64,000 nt of DNA from the NCBI GenBank assembly GCA_964057225.1, contig OZ059897.1:1550001-1614000 (forward strand), read 5' to 3'. Under the pieces are notes generated by a model. That model was not told where the DNA came from. It saw only the letters and a program-made list of their open reading frames with translations, and ran no database searches. Of the stretch, positions 1-12,100 are shown in pieces (positions within the stretch are counted from its first letter, which is position 1; every line of letters begins with the position of its first letter). Origin of the DNA: Auanema rhodensis (taxonomy: Eukaryota; Nematoda; Chromadorea; Rhabditida; Rhabditidae). A program made the position numbers and the translations under genes.

Positions 1-90
1 TATTATAGTGCATTCGATGCGGATTTTTAAGCTGCTTCGATCTGTGTTATCAGATTTGCGCTAGCTTAAAAATGCACCGAGATATCAACT

Positions 91-112
91 GATATAAGTT
101 CACACTTATATC
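91..112. repeat. 9-bp inverted repeat (hairpin 1) of the Sat351 unit, representative copy
   Basis: GATATAAGT (91-99), loop TCAC (100-103), ACTTATATC (104-112): a perfect 9-bp inverted repeat with a 4-base loop. It overlaps a second dyad just upstream, ATATCA-AC-TGATAT (82-95), so the TGATAT bases could pair either way. The element recurs every 351 bp. Variants are rare: the loop is TAAC at about 451, 5362 and 13084, and an arm base differs at about 799 (GATATAAAT) without a matching change in the other arm. It could form a cruciform or bind a dimeric protein, but nothing here proves a function. Confidence 0.9.
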
Positions 113-262
113 CTCGATTTTCACCCTGAAGAATTAATTTTTTCGTTGAATAACATTGTCCCTCGTCTTCGCCTTGAAAAAAGAAATCTAAAAACATCTA
201 CTTTTGGTAAAATTATTTTGAAATTTTTCAGGAAAATTTTTGTCAAAATGTTTTTGAAAGCA

Positions 263-290
263 ATGTTGAGTGTACATGGAAACTCAACAT
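263..290. repeat. 9-bp inverted repeat (hairpin 2) of the Sat351 unit, representative copy
   Basis: ATGTTGAGT (263-271), a 10-base loop GTACATGGAA (272-281), ACTCAACAT (282-290): a perfect 9-bp inverted repeat, present in nearly every unit. In one monomer subtype the right arm is ACGCAACAT (for example near 10108-10116) while the left arm is unchanged, so one pair is lost with no compensation. Another subtype reads GTTGAGCGTACATGG (for example near 48326, 51485 and 59207), which changes the base that closes the loop. The loop contains the palindrome TGTACA. Confidence 0.88.
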
Positions 291-2769
291 ACACTAATGC
301 AACATTTTTCAAACGATCATAACTAATTTTTGTATTGAGCGTTTCTTAATGTATTATAGTGCATTCGATGCGGATTTTTAAGCTGCTTCGATCTGTGTTA
401 TCAGATTTGCGCTAGCTTAAAAATGCACCGAGATATCAACTGATATAAGTTAACACTTATATCCTCGATTTTCACCCTGAAGAATTAATTTTTTCGTTGA
501 TTAACATTGTCCATCGTCTTGGCCTTGAAAAAAGGAATCTAAAAACATCTACTTTTTGTGAAATTATTTTGAAATTTTTTGGCAAAATTTTTGTCAAAAT
601 GTTTTTGAAAGCAATGTTGAGTGTACATGGAAACTCAACATACACTAATGCAACATTTTTCAAACGATCATAACTAATTTTTGTATTGAGCGTTTCTTAA
701 TGTATTATAGTGCATTCGATGCGGATTTTTAAGCTGCTTCGATCTGTGTTATCAGATTTGCGCTAGCTTAAAAATGCACCGAGATATCAACTGATATAAA
801 TTCACACTTATATCCTCGATTTTCACCCTGAAGAATTAATTTTTTCGTTGAATAACATTGTCCATCGTCTTCGCCTTGAAAAAAGAAATCTAAAAACATC
901 TACTTTTCGTAAAATTATTTTGAAATTTTTCAGGAAACTTTTGTCAAAATGTTTTTGGAAGCAATGTTGAGTGTACATGGAAACTCAACATACACTAATG
1001 CATAATTTTTTAAACAATCATAACTAATTTTTGTATTGAGCGTTTCTTAATGTATTATAGTGCATTCGATGCGGATTTTAAAGCTGCGTCGAGCTGTGTT
1101 ATCAGATTTGAGTTAGCTTAAAAATGCACCGAGATATCAACTGATATAAGTTCACACTTATATCCTCGATTTTCACCCTGAAGAATTAATTTTTTCGTTG
1201 AATAACATTGTCCATCGTCTTCGCCTTGAAAAAAGAAATCTAAAAACATCTACTTTTGGTAAAATTATTTTGAAATTTTTCAGGAAAAATTTGTCAAAAT
1301 GTTTTTGGAAGCAATGTTGAGTGTACATGGAAACTCAACATACACTAATGCAACATTTTTCAAACGATCATAACTAATTTTTGTATTGAGCGTTTCTTAA
1401 TGTATTATAGTGCATTCGATGCGGATTTTAAAGCTGCGTCGATCTGTGTTATCAGATTTGAGTTAGCTTAAAAATGCACCGAGATATCAACTGATATAAG
1501 TTCACACTTATATCCTCGATTTTCACCCTGAAGAATTAATTTTTTCGTTGAATAACATTGTCCATCGTCTTCGCCTTGAAAAAAGAAATCTAAAAACATC
1601 TACTTTTCGTAAAATTATTTTGAAATTTTTCAGGAAAATTTTTGTCAAAATGTTTTTGGAAGCAATGTTGAGTGTACATGGAAACTCAACATACACTAAT
1701 GCATAATTTTTTAAACAATCATAACTAATTTTTGTATTGAGCGTTTCTTAATGTATTATAGTGCATTCGATGCGGATTTTAAAGCTGCGTCGATCTGTGT
1801 TATCAGATTTGAGTTAGCTTAAAAATGCACCGAGATATCAACTGATATAAGTTCACACTTATATCCTCGATTTTCACCCTGAAGAATTAATTTTTTCGTT
1901 GAATAACATTGTCCATCGTCTTCGCCTTGAAAAAAGAAATCTAAAAACATCTACTTTTGGTAAAATTATTTTGAAATTTTTCAGGAAAAATTTGTCAAAA
2001 TGTTTTTGGAAGCAATGTTGAGTGTACATGGAAACTCAACATACACTAATGCATAATTTTTTAAACGATCATAACTAATTCTTGTATTGAGCGTTTCTTA
2101 ATGTATTATCGTGCATTCGAAACGGATTTTTAAGCTGCGTCGATCTGTGTTATCAGATTTGCGCTAGCTTAAAAATGCACCGAGATATCAACTGATATAA
2201 GTTCACACTTATATCCTCGATTTTCACCCTGAAGAATTAATTTTTTCGTTGATTAACATTGTCCATCGTCTTTGCCTTGAAAAAAGGAATCTAAAAACAT
2301 CTACTTTTTGTGAAATTATTTTGAAATTTTTTGGCAAAATTTTTGTCAAAATGTTTTTGAAAGCAATGTTGAGTGTACATGGAAACTCAACATACACTAA
2401 TGCAACATTTTTCAAACGATCATAACTAATTTTTGTATTGAGCGTTTCTGAATGTATTATAGTGCATTCGATGCGGATTTTTAAGCTGCTTCGATCTGTG
2501 TTATCAGATTTGCGCTAGCTTAAAAATGCACCGAGATATCAACTGATATAAGTTCACACTTATATCCTCGATTTTCACCCTGAAGAATTAATTTTTTCGT
2601 TGATTAACATTGTCCATCGTCTTTGCCTTGAAAAAAGGAATCTAAAAACATCTACTTTTCGTAAAATTATCTTGAAATTTTTCAGGAAAATTTTTGTCAA
2701 AATGTTTTTGGAACCAATGTTGAGTGTACATGGAAACTCAACATATACTAATGCATAATTTTTTAAACA

Positions 2770-4875
2770 ATCATAACTAATTTTTGTATTGAGCGTTTCT
2801 TAATGTATTATAGTGCATTCGATGCGGATTTTTAAGCTGCGTCGATCTGTGTTATCAGATTTGAGTTAGCTTAAAAATGCACCGAGATATCAACTGATAT
2901 AAGTTCACACTTATATCCTCGATTTTCACCCTGAAGAATTAATTTTTTCGTTGAATAACATTGTCCATCGTCTTCGCCTTGAAAAAAGAAATCTAAAAAC
3001 ATCTACTTTTGGTAAAATTATTTTGAAATTTTTCAGGAAAATTTTTGTCAAAATGTTTTTGGAATCAATGTTGAGTGTACATGGAAACTCAACATACACT
3101 AATGCATCATTTTTCAAACGATCATAACTAATTTTTGTATTGAGCGTTTTTTAATGTATTATAGTGCATTCGATACGGATTTTCAAGCTGCTTCGATCTG
3201 TGTTATCAGATTTGCGCTAGCAAAGAAATGCACCGAGATATCAACTGATATAAGTTCACACTTATATCCTCGATTTTCACCCTGAAGAATTAATTTTTTC
3301 GTTGAATAACATTGTCCATCGTCTTCGCCTTGAAAAAAGGAATTTAAAAACATCTACTTTTCGTAAAATTATCTTGAAATTTTTCAGGAAAATTTTTGTC
3401 AAAATGTTTTTGGAAGCAATGTTGAGTGTACATGGAAACTCAACATATACTAATGCATAATTTTTTAAACAATCATAACTAATTTTTGTATTGAGCGTTT
3501 CTTAATGTATTATAGTGCATTCGATGCGGATTTTTAAGCTGCGTCGATCTGTGTTATCAGATTTGAGTTAGCTTAAAAATGCACCGAGATATCAACTGAT
3601 ATAAGTTCACACTTATATCCTCGATTTTCACCCTGAAGAATTAATTTTTTCGTTGAATAACATTGTCCATCGTCTTCGCTTTGAAAAAAGAAATCTAAAA
3701 ACATCTACTTTTGGTAAAATTATTTTGAAATTTTTCAGGAAAATTTTTGTCAAAATGTTTTTGGAATCAATGTTGAGTGTACATGGAAACTCAACATACA
3801 CTAATGCATAATTTTTTAAACGATCATAACTAATTTTTGTATTGAGCGTTTCTTAATGTATTATAGTGCATTCGATGCGAATTTTTAAGCTGCGTCGATC
3901 TGTGTTATCAGATTTGAGTTAGCTTAAAAATGCACCGAGATATCAACTGATATAAGTTCACACTTATATCCTCGATTTTCACCCTGAAGAATTAATTTTT
4001 TCGTTGAATAACATTGTCCATCGTCTTCGCCTTGAAAAAAGAAATCTAAAAACATCTACTTTTGGTAAAATTATTTTGAAATTTTTCAGGAAAATTTTTG
4101 TCAAAATGTTTTTGGAATCAATGTTGAGTGTACATGGAAACTCAACATACACTAATGCATCATTTTTCAAACGATCATAACTAATTTTTGTATTGAGCGT
4201 TTTTTAATGTATTATAGTGCATTCGATACGGATTTTTAAGCTGCTTCGATCTGTGTTATCAGATTTGCGCTAGCAAAGAAATGCACCGAGATATCAACTG
4301 ATATAAGTTCACACTTATATCCTCGATTTTCACCCTGAAGAATTAATTTTTTCGTTGAATAACATTGTCCATCGTCTTCGCCTTGAAAAAAGGAATTTAA
4401 AAACATCTACTTTTCGTAAAATTATCTTGAAATTTTTCAGGAAAATTTTTGTCAAAATGTTTTTGGAAGCAATGTTGAGTGTACATGGAAACTCAACATA
4501 TACTAATGCATAATTTTTTAAACAATCATAACTAATTTTTGTATTGAGCGTTTCTTAATGTATTATAGTGCATTCGATGCGGATTTTTAAGCTGCGTCGA
4601 TCTGTGTTATCAGATTTGAGTTAGCTTAAAAATGCACCGAGATATCAACTGATATAAGTTCACACTTATATCCTCGATTTTCACCCTGAAGAATTAATTT
4701 TTTCGTTGAATAACATTGTCCATCGTCTTCGCCTTGAAAAAAGAAATCTAAAAACATCTACTTTTGGTAAAATTATTTTGAAATTTTTCAGGAAAATTTT
4801 TGTCAAAATGTTTTTGGAATCAATGTTGAGTGTACATGGAAACTCAACATACACTAATGCATAATTTTTTAAACG
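2770..4875 (+). repeat. Trimer (1053-bp) tandem duplication in Sat351
   Basis: The blocks 2770-3822 and 3823-4875 match monomer by monomer at an offset of 1053 bp (3 x 351). The shared series is a GGAATC-CATCATTTTTCAAAC monomer, then a GATACGG/GCAAAGAAATG monomer, then a GAGTTAGC monomer. The differences I saw are few: GCGGATTTTT at about 2826 against GCGAATTTTT at 3879, TTTTCAAGC at about 3181 against TTTTTAAGC, and GCTTTGAAAA at about 3679 against GCCTTGAAAA. The boundaries are good to a few tens of bases, because neighbouring monomers are near-identical. Confidence 0.75.
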
Positions 4876-7728
4876 ATCATAACTAATTCTTGTATTGAGC
4901 GTTTCTTAATGTATTATAGTGCATTCGATGCGGATTTTTAAGCTGCGTCGATCTGTGTTATCAGATTTGCGCTAGCAAAGAAATGCACCGAGATATCAAC
5001 TGATATAAGTTCACACTTATATCCTCGATTTTCACCCTGAAGAATTAATTTTTTCGTTGAATAACATTGTCCATCGTCTTCGCCTTGAAAAAAGGAATTT
5101 AAAAACATCTACTTTTCGTGAAATTATTTTGAAATTTTTCAGGAAAATTTTTGTCCAAATGTTTTTGGAATCAATGTTGAGTGTACATGGAAACTCAACA
5201 TACACTAATGCATAATTTTTTAAACGATCATAACTAATTCTTGTATTGAGCGTTTCTTAATGTATTATCGTGCATTCGAAACGGATTTTTAAGCTGCGTC
5301 GATCTGTGTTATCAGATTTGCGCTAGCTTAAAAATGCACCGAGATATCAACTGATATAAGTTAACACTTATATCCTCGATTTTCACCCTGAAGAATTAAT
5401 TTTTTCGTTGATTAACATTGTCCATCGTCTTGGCCTTGAAAAAAGGAATCTAAAAACATCTACTTTTTGTGAAATTATTTTGAAATTTTTTGGCAAAATT
5501 TTTGTCAAAATGTTTTTGAAAGCAATGTTGAGTGTACATGGAAACTCAACATACACTAATGCAACATTTTTCAAACGATCATAACTAATTTTTGTATTGA
5601 GCGTTTCTTAATGTATTATAGTGCATTCGATGCGGATTTTTAAGCTGCTTCGATCTGTGTTATCAGATTTGCGCTAGCTTAAAAATGCACCGAGATATCA
5701 ACTGATATAAGTTCACACTTATATCCTCGATTTTCACCCTGAAGAATTAATTTTTTCGTTGATTAACATTGTACATCGTCTTTGCCTTGAAAAAAGGAAT
5801 CTAAAAACATCTACTTTTTGTGAAATTATTTTGAAATTTTTTGGCAAAATTTTTGTCAAAATGTTTTTGAAAGCAATGTTGAGTGTACATGGAAACTCAA
5901 CATACACTAATGCAACATTTTTCAAACGATCATAACTAATTTTTGTATTGAGCGTTTCTGAATGTATTATAGTGCATTCGATGCGGATTTTTAAGCTGCT
6001 TCGATCTGTGTTATCAGATTTGCGCTAGCTTAAAAATGCACCGAGATATCAACTGATATAAGTTCACACTTATATCCTCGATTTTCACCCTGAAGAATTA
6101 ATTTTTTCGTTGAATAACATTGTTCATCGTCTTCGCCTTGAAAAAAGAAATCTAAAAACATCTACTTTTGGTAAAATTATTTTGAAATTTTTCAGGAAAA
6201 TTTTTGTCAAAATGTTTTTGGAAGCAATGTTGAGTGTACATGGAAACTCAACATACACTAATGCATAATTTTTTAAACGATCATAACTAATTTTTGTATT
6301 GAGCGTTTCTTAATGTATTATAGTGCATTCGATGCGGATTTTTAAGCTGCGTCGATCTGTGTTATCAGATTTGCGCTAGCTTAGAAATGCACCGAGATAT
6401 CAACTGATATAAGTTCACACTTATATCCTCGATTTTCACCCTGAAGAATTAATTTTTTCGTTGAATAACATTGTCCATCGTCTTCGCCTTGAAAAAAGGA
6501 ATTTAAAAACATCTACTTTTCGTGAAATTATTTTGAAATTTTTCGGGAAAATTTTTGTCAAAATGTTTTTGGAAGCAATGTTGAGTGTACATGGAAACTC
6601 AACATACACTAATGCATAATTTTTTAAACGATCATAACTAATTCTTGTATTGAGCGTTTCTTAATGTATTATCGTGCATTCGAAACGGATTTTTAAGCTG
6701 CGTCGATCTGTGTTATCAGATTTGCGCTAGCTTAAAAATGCACCGAGATATCAACTGATATAAGTTCACACTTATATCCTCGATTTTCACCCTGAAGAAT
6801 TAATTTTTTCGTTGATTAACATTGTCCATCGTCTTCGCCTTGAAAAAAGGAATTCAAAAACATCTACTTTTCGTGAAATTATTTTGAAATTTTTCAGGAA
6901 AATTTTTGTCAAAATGTTTTTGGAACCAATGTTGAGTGTACATGGAAACTCAACATATACTAATGCATAATTTTTTAAACAATCATAACTAATTTTTGTA
7001 TTGAGCGTTTCTTAATGTATTATAGTGCATTCGATACGGATTTTTAAGCTGCTTCGATCTGTGTTATCAGATTTGAGTTAGCTTAAAAATGCACCGAGAT
7101 ATCAACTGATATAAGTTCACACTTATATCCTCGATTTTCACCCTGAAGAATTAATTTTTTCGTTGAATAACATTGTCCATCGTCTTCGCCTTGAAAAAAA
7201 AAATCTAAAAACATCTACTTTTGGTAAAATTATTTTGAAATTTTTCAGGAAAATTTTTGTCAAAATGTTTTTGGAATCAATGTTGAGTGTACATGGAAAC
7301 TCAACATACACTAATGCATCATTTTTCAAACGATCATAACTAATTTTTGTATTGAGCGTTTTTTAATGTATTATAGTGCATTCGATACGGATTTTTAAGC
7401 TGCTTCGATCTGTGTTATCAGATTTGCGCTAGCAAAGAAATGCACCGAGATATCAACTGATATAAGTTCACACTTATATCCTCGATTTTCACCCTGAAGA
7501 ATTAATTTTTTCGTTGAATAACATTGTCCATCGTCTTCGCTTTGAAAAAAGGAATTTAAAAACATCTACTTTTCGTAAAATTATCTTGAAATTTTTCAGG
7601 AAAATTTTTGTCAAAATGTTTTTGGAAGCAATGTTGAGTGTACATGGAAACTCAACATATACTAATGCATAATTTTTTAAACAATCATAACTAATTTTTG
7701 TATTGAGCGTTTCTTAATGTATTATAGT
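4632..7728 (+). repeat. Segment duplicated 22 monomers downstream (copy 1)
   Basis: This block matches 12354-15450 at an offset of 7722 bp (22 x 351). Shared rare markers include GTCCAAATG (near 5155 and 12877), the GTTAACAC loop variant (near 5362 and 13084), TTGGCCTTG (near 5431 and 13153), and the A-run GAAAAAAAAAATC (near 7193 and 14915). Differences I saw: CGTGAAATTATTTT against CGTAAAATTATCTT near 5119, CCATCG against TTCATCG near 6474, and GGAATTCAA against GGAATTTAA near 6848. So the copies are related but have diverged since the event. Confidence 0.75.
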
Positions 7729-8332
7729 GCATTCGATACGGATTTTTAAGCTGCTTCGATCTGTGTTATCAGATTTGAGTTAGCTTAAAAATGCACCGAG
7801 ATATCAACTGATATAAGTTCACACTTATATCCTCGATTTTCACCCTGAAGAATTAATTTTTTCGTTGAATAACATTGTCCATCGTCTTCGCCTTGAAAAA
7901 AAAAATCTAAAAACATCTACTTTTGGTAAAATTATTTTGAAATTTTTCAGGAAAATTTTTGTCAAAATGTTTTTGGAATCAATGTTGAGTGTACATGGAA
8001 ACTCAACATACACTAATGCATCATTTTTCAAACGATCATAACTAATTTTTGTATTGAGCGTTTTTTAATGTATTATAGTGCATTCGATACGGATTTTTAA
8101 GCTGCTTCGATCTGTGTTATCAGATTTGCGCTAGCAAAGAAATGCACCGAGATATCAACTGATATAAGTTCACACTTATATCCTCGATTTTCACCCTGAA
8201 GAATTAATTTTTTCGTTGAATAACATTGTCCATCGTCTTCGCTTTGAAAAAAGGAATTTAAAAACATCTACTTTTCGTAAAATTATCTTGAAATTTTTCA
8301 GGAAAATTTTTGTCAAAATGTTTTTGGAAGCA
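6929..8332 (+). repeat. Dimer (702-bp) tandem duplication in Sat351
   Basis: 6929-7630 and 7631-8332 are consecutive two-monomer blocks with the same sequence at every variable site I compared, including the A-run GAAAAAAAAAATC and the GCTTTGAAAAAAGG monomer. The related segment near 14860 carries this pair only once. Upstream of here the two segments align at an offset of 7722 bp, and downstream at 7020 bp. The extra dimer therefore arose in this copy, or was lost from the other, after they separated. Confidence 0.8.
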
Positions 8333-9299
8333 ATGTTGAGTGTACATGGAAACTCAACATATACTAATGCATAATTTTTTAAACAATCATAACTAATTTT
8401 TGTATTGAGCGTTTCTTAATGTACTATAGTGCATTCGATGCGGATTTTCAAGCTGCGTCGATCTGTGTTATCAGATTTGAGTTAGCTTAAAAATGCACCG
8501 AGATATCAACTGATATAAGTTCACACTTATATCCTCGATTTTCACCCTGAAGAATTAATTTTTTCGTTGAATAACATTGTCCATCGTCTTCGCCTTGAAA
8601 AAAGGAATTTCAAAACATCTACTATTTGTGAAATTATTTTGAAATTTTTCGGGAAAATTTTTGTCAAAATGTTTTTGGAAGCAATGTTGAGTGTACATGG
8701 AAACTCAACATACACTAATGCATAATTTTTTAAACGATCATAACTAATTCTTGTATTGAGCGTTTCTTAATGTATTATCGTGCATTCGAAACGGATTTTT
8801 AAGCTGCGTCGATCTGTGTTATCAGATTTGCGCTAGCTTAAAAATGCACCGAGATATCAACTGATATAAGTTCACACTTATATCCTCGATTTTCACCTTG
8901 AAGAATCAATTTTTTCGTTGATTAACATTGTCCATCGTCTTTGCCTTGAAAAAAGGAATCTAAAAACATCTACTTTTCGTAAAATTATCTTGAAATTTCT
9001 CAGGAAAATTTTTGTCAAAATGTTTTTGGAAGCAATGTTGAGTGTACATGGAAACTCAACATACACTAATGCATAATTTTTTAAACAATCATAACTAATT
9101 TTTGTATTGAGCGTTTTTTAATGTATTATAGTGCATTCGATACGGATTTTTAAGCTGCTTCGATCTGTGTTATCAGATTTGCGCTAGCAAAGAAATGCAC
9201 CGAGATATCAACTGATATAAGTTCACACTTATATCCTCGATTTTCACCCTGAAGAATTAATTTTTTCGTTGAATAACATTGTCCATCGTCTTCGCCTTG

Positions 9300-12100
9300 A
9301 AAAAAGGAATTTAAAAACATCTACTTTTCGTAAAATTATCTTGAAATTTTTCAGGAAAATTTTTGTCAAAATGTTTTTGGAAGCAATGTTGAGTGTACAT
9401 GGAAACTCAACATATACTAATGCATAATTTTTTAAACAATCATAACTAATTTTTGTATTGAGCGTTTCTTAATGTACTATAGTGCATTCGATGCGGATTT
9501 TTAAGCTGCGTCGATCTGTGTTATCAGATTTGAGTTAGCGTAAAAATGCACCGAGATATCAACTGATATAAGTTCACACTTATATCCTCGATTTTCACCC
9601 TGAAGAATTAATTTTTTCGTTGAATAACATTGTCCATCGTCTTCGCCTTGAAAAAAGGAATTTCAAAACATCTACTATTTGTGAAATTATTTTGAAATTT
9701 TTCGGGAAAATTTTTGTCAAAATGTTTTTGGAAGCAATGTTGAGTGTACATGGAAACTCAACATACACTAATGCATAATTTTTTAAACGATCATAACTAA
9801 TTCTTGTATTGAGCGTTTCTTAATGTATTATCGTGCATTCGAAACGGATTTTTAAGCTGCGTCGATCTGTGTTATCAGATTTGCGCTAGCTTAAAAATGC
9901 ACCGAGATATCAACTGATATAAGTTCACACTTATATCCTCGATTTTCACCCTGAAGAATTAATTTTTTCGTTGATTAACATTGTACATCGTCTTCGCCTT
10001 GAGAAAAGGAATTTAAAAACATCTACTTTTCGTGAAATTATTTTGAAATTTTTCAGGAAAATTTTTGTCAAAATGTTTTTGGAATCAATGTTGAGTGTAC
10101 ATGGAAACGCAACATACACTAATGCATCATTTTTCAAACGATCATAACTAATTTTTGTATTGAGCGTTTCTTAATGTATTATAGTGCATTCGATGCGGAT
10201 TTTTAAGCTGCGTCGATCTGTGTTATCAGATTTGAGTTAGCTTAAAAATGCACCGAGATATCAACTGATATAAGTTCACACTTATATCCTCGATTTTCAC
10301 CCTGAAGAATTAATTTTCTCGTTGATTAACATTGTCCATCGTCTTTGCCTTGAAAAAAGGAATCTAAAAACATCTACTTTTCGTAAAATTATCTTGAAAT
10401 TTCTCAGGAAAATTTTTGTCAAAATGTTTTTGGAAGCAATGTTGAGTGTACATGGAAACTCAACATACACTAATGCATAATTTTTTAAACAATCATAACT
10501 AATTTTTGTATTGAGCGTTTCTTAATGTATTATAGTGCATTCGATGCGGATTTTTAAGCTGCGTCGATCTGTGTTATCAGATTTGAGTTAGCTTAAAAAT
10601 GCACCGAGATATCAACTGATATAAGTTCACACTTATATCCTCGATTTTCACCCTGAAGAATTAATTTTTTCGTTGAATAACATTGTCCATCGTCTTCGCT
10701 TTGAAAAAAGGAATTTAAAAACATCTACTTTTCGTAAAATTATCTTGAAATTTTTCAGGAAAATTTTTGTCAAAATGTTTTTGGAAGCAATGTTGAGTGT
10801 ACATGGAAACTCAACATATACTAATGCATAATTTTTTAAACAATCATAACTAATTTTTGTATTGAGCGTTTCTTAATGTACTATAGTGCATTCGATGCGG
10901 ATTTTTAAGCTGCGTCGATCTGTGTTATCAGATTTGAGTTAGCTTAAAAATGCACCGAGATATCAACTGATATAAGTTCACACTTATATCCTCGATTTTC
11001 ACCCTGAAGAATTAATTTTTTCGTTGAATAACATTGTCCATCGTCTTCGCCTTGAAAAAAGGAATTTCAAAACATCTACTATTTGTGAAATTATTTTGAA
11101 ATTTTTCAGGAAAATTTTTGTCAAAATGTTTTTGGAAGCAATGTTGAGTGTACATGGAAACTCAACATACACTAATGCATAATTTTTTAAACGATCATAA
11201 CTAATTCTTGTATTGAGCGTTTCTTAATGTATTATCGTGCATTCGAAACGGATTTTTAAGCTGCGTCGATCTGTGTTATCAGATTTGCGCTAGCTTAAAA
11301 ATGCACCGAGATATCAACTGATATAAGTTCACACTTATATCCTCGATTTTCACCTTGAAGAATTAATTTGTTCGTTGATTAACATTGTACATCGTCTTCG
11401 CCTTGAAAAAAGGAATTTAAAAACATCTACTTTTCGTGAAATTATTTTGAAATTTTTCAGGAAAATTTTTGTCAAAATGTTTTTGGAATCAATGTTGAGT
11501 GTACATGGAAACGCAACATACACTAATGCATCATTTTTCAAACGATCATAACTAATTTTTGTATTGAGCGTTTCTTAATGTATTATAGTGCATTCGATGC
11601 GGATTTTTAAGCTGCGTCGATCTGTGTTATCAGATTTGAGTTAGCTTAAAAATGCACCGAGATATCAACTGATATAAGTTCACACTTATATCCTCGATTT
11701 TCACCCTGAAGAATTAATTTTCTCGTTGATTAACATTGTCCATCGTCTTTGCCTTGAAAAAAGGAATCTAAAAACATCTACTTTTCGTAAAATTATCTTG
11801 AAATTTCTCAGGAAAATTTTTGTCAAAATGTTTTTGGAAGCAATGTTGAGTGTACATGGAAACTCAACATACACTAATGCATAATTTTTTAAACAATCAT
11901 AACTAATTTTTGTATTGAGCGTTTCTTAATGTATTATAGTGCATTCGATGCGGATTTTTAAGCTGCGTCGATCTGTGTTATCAGATTTGAGTTAGCTTAA
12001 AAATGCACCGAGATATCAACTGATATAAGTTCACACTTATATCCTCGATTTTCACCCTGAAGAATTAATTTTTTCGTTGAATAACATTGTCCATCGTCTT
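9300..12100 (+). repeat. Tetramer (1404-bp) tandem duplication in Sat351
   Basis: 9300-10703 and 10704-about 12100 align at 1404 bp (4 x 351). The shared order is a GTACTATAG monomer with GGAATTTCAAAAC, an ATCGTGCATTCGAAACGG monomer, a TTTTCTCGTTGATT monomer, and a GAGTTAGC monomer. Differences: GCGTAAAAATG near 9540 against GCTTAAAAATG, TTTCGGG near 9702 against TTTCAGG, GAGAAAAGG near 10001 against GAAAAAAGG, and ACCCTGAAG near 9949 against ACCTTGAAG. The second block also has a private ATTTGTTCG near 11370. Confidence 0.72.

Larger units (their letters stand above)
1..2769 (+). repeat. Left part of Sat351 with three 1-bp shortened monomers
   Basis: Eight monomers open the window in mid-array. 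Three of them lose one base in the same short tract: GGAAAATTTTTGTC becomes GGAAACTTTTGTC at about 933-945, and GGAAAAATTTGTC at about 1282-1294 and again at about 1982-1994. Together these shift the repeat phase by 3 bp, which explains why landmarks at 121 and 472 reappear at 2224 rather than 2227. The monomers at about 690-2100 mostly belong to the GAGTTAGC / ATAATTTTTTAAAC subtype. The monomer at 472 is matched at 5383 and 13105, so this part shares ancestry with later segments. I see no gene or other element. Confidence 0.85.

Noticed and set aside
82-112. Hammerhead ribozyme in the satellite, as known for some animal satellites
   Set aside because: CTGATGA is not present on either strand of either unit (Sat351 has CTGATAT; the Sat182 complement has GATGATGAAA), so the catalytic core is missing.
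91-112. Bacterial-type rho-independent terminator or operator
   Set aside because: The stem is AT-rich, has no following T-run, and the context is a eukaryotic tandem satellite.
141-157. True CENP-B box
   Set aside because: TTTCGTTG and the A at position 10 fit, but the essential CGGG half is replaced by ACAT, so it cannot be called a functional box on mammalian criteria.
1-351. Sat351 as a fused dimer of a ~175-bp ancestor
   Set aside because: Comparing the two halves by eye gives no co-linear similarity beyond A/T runs.
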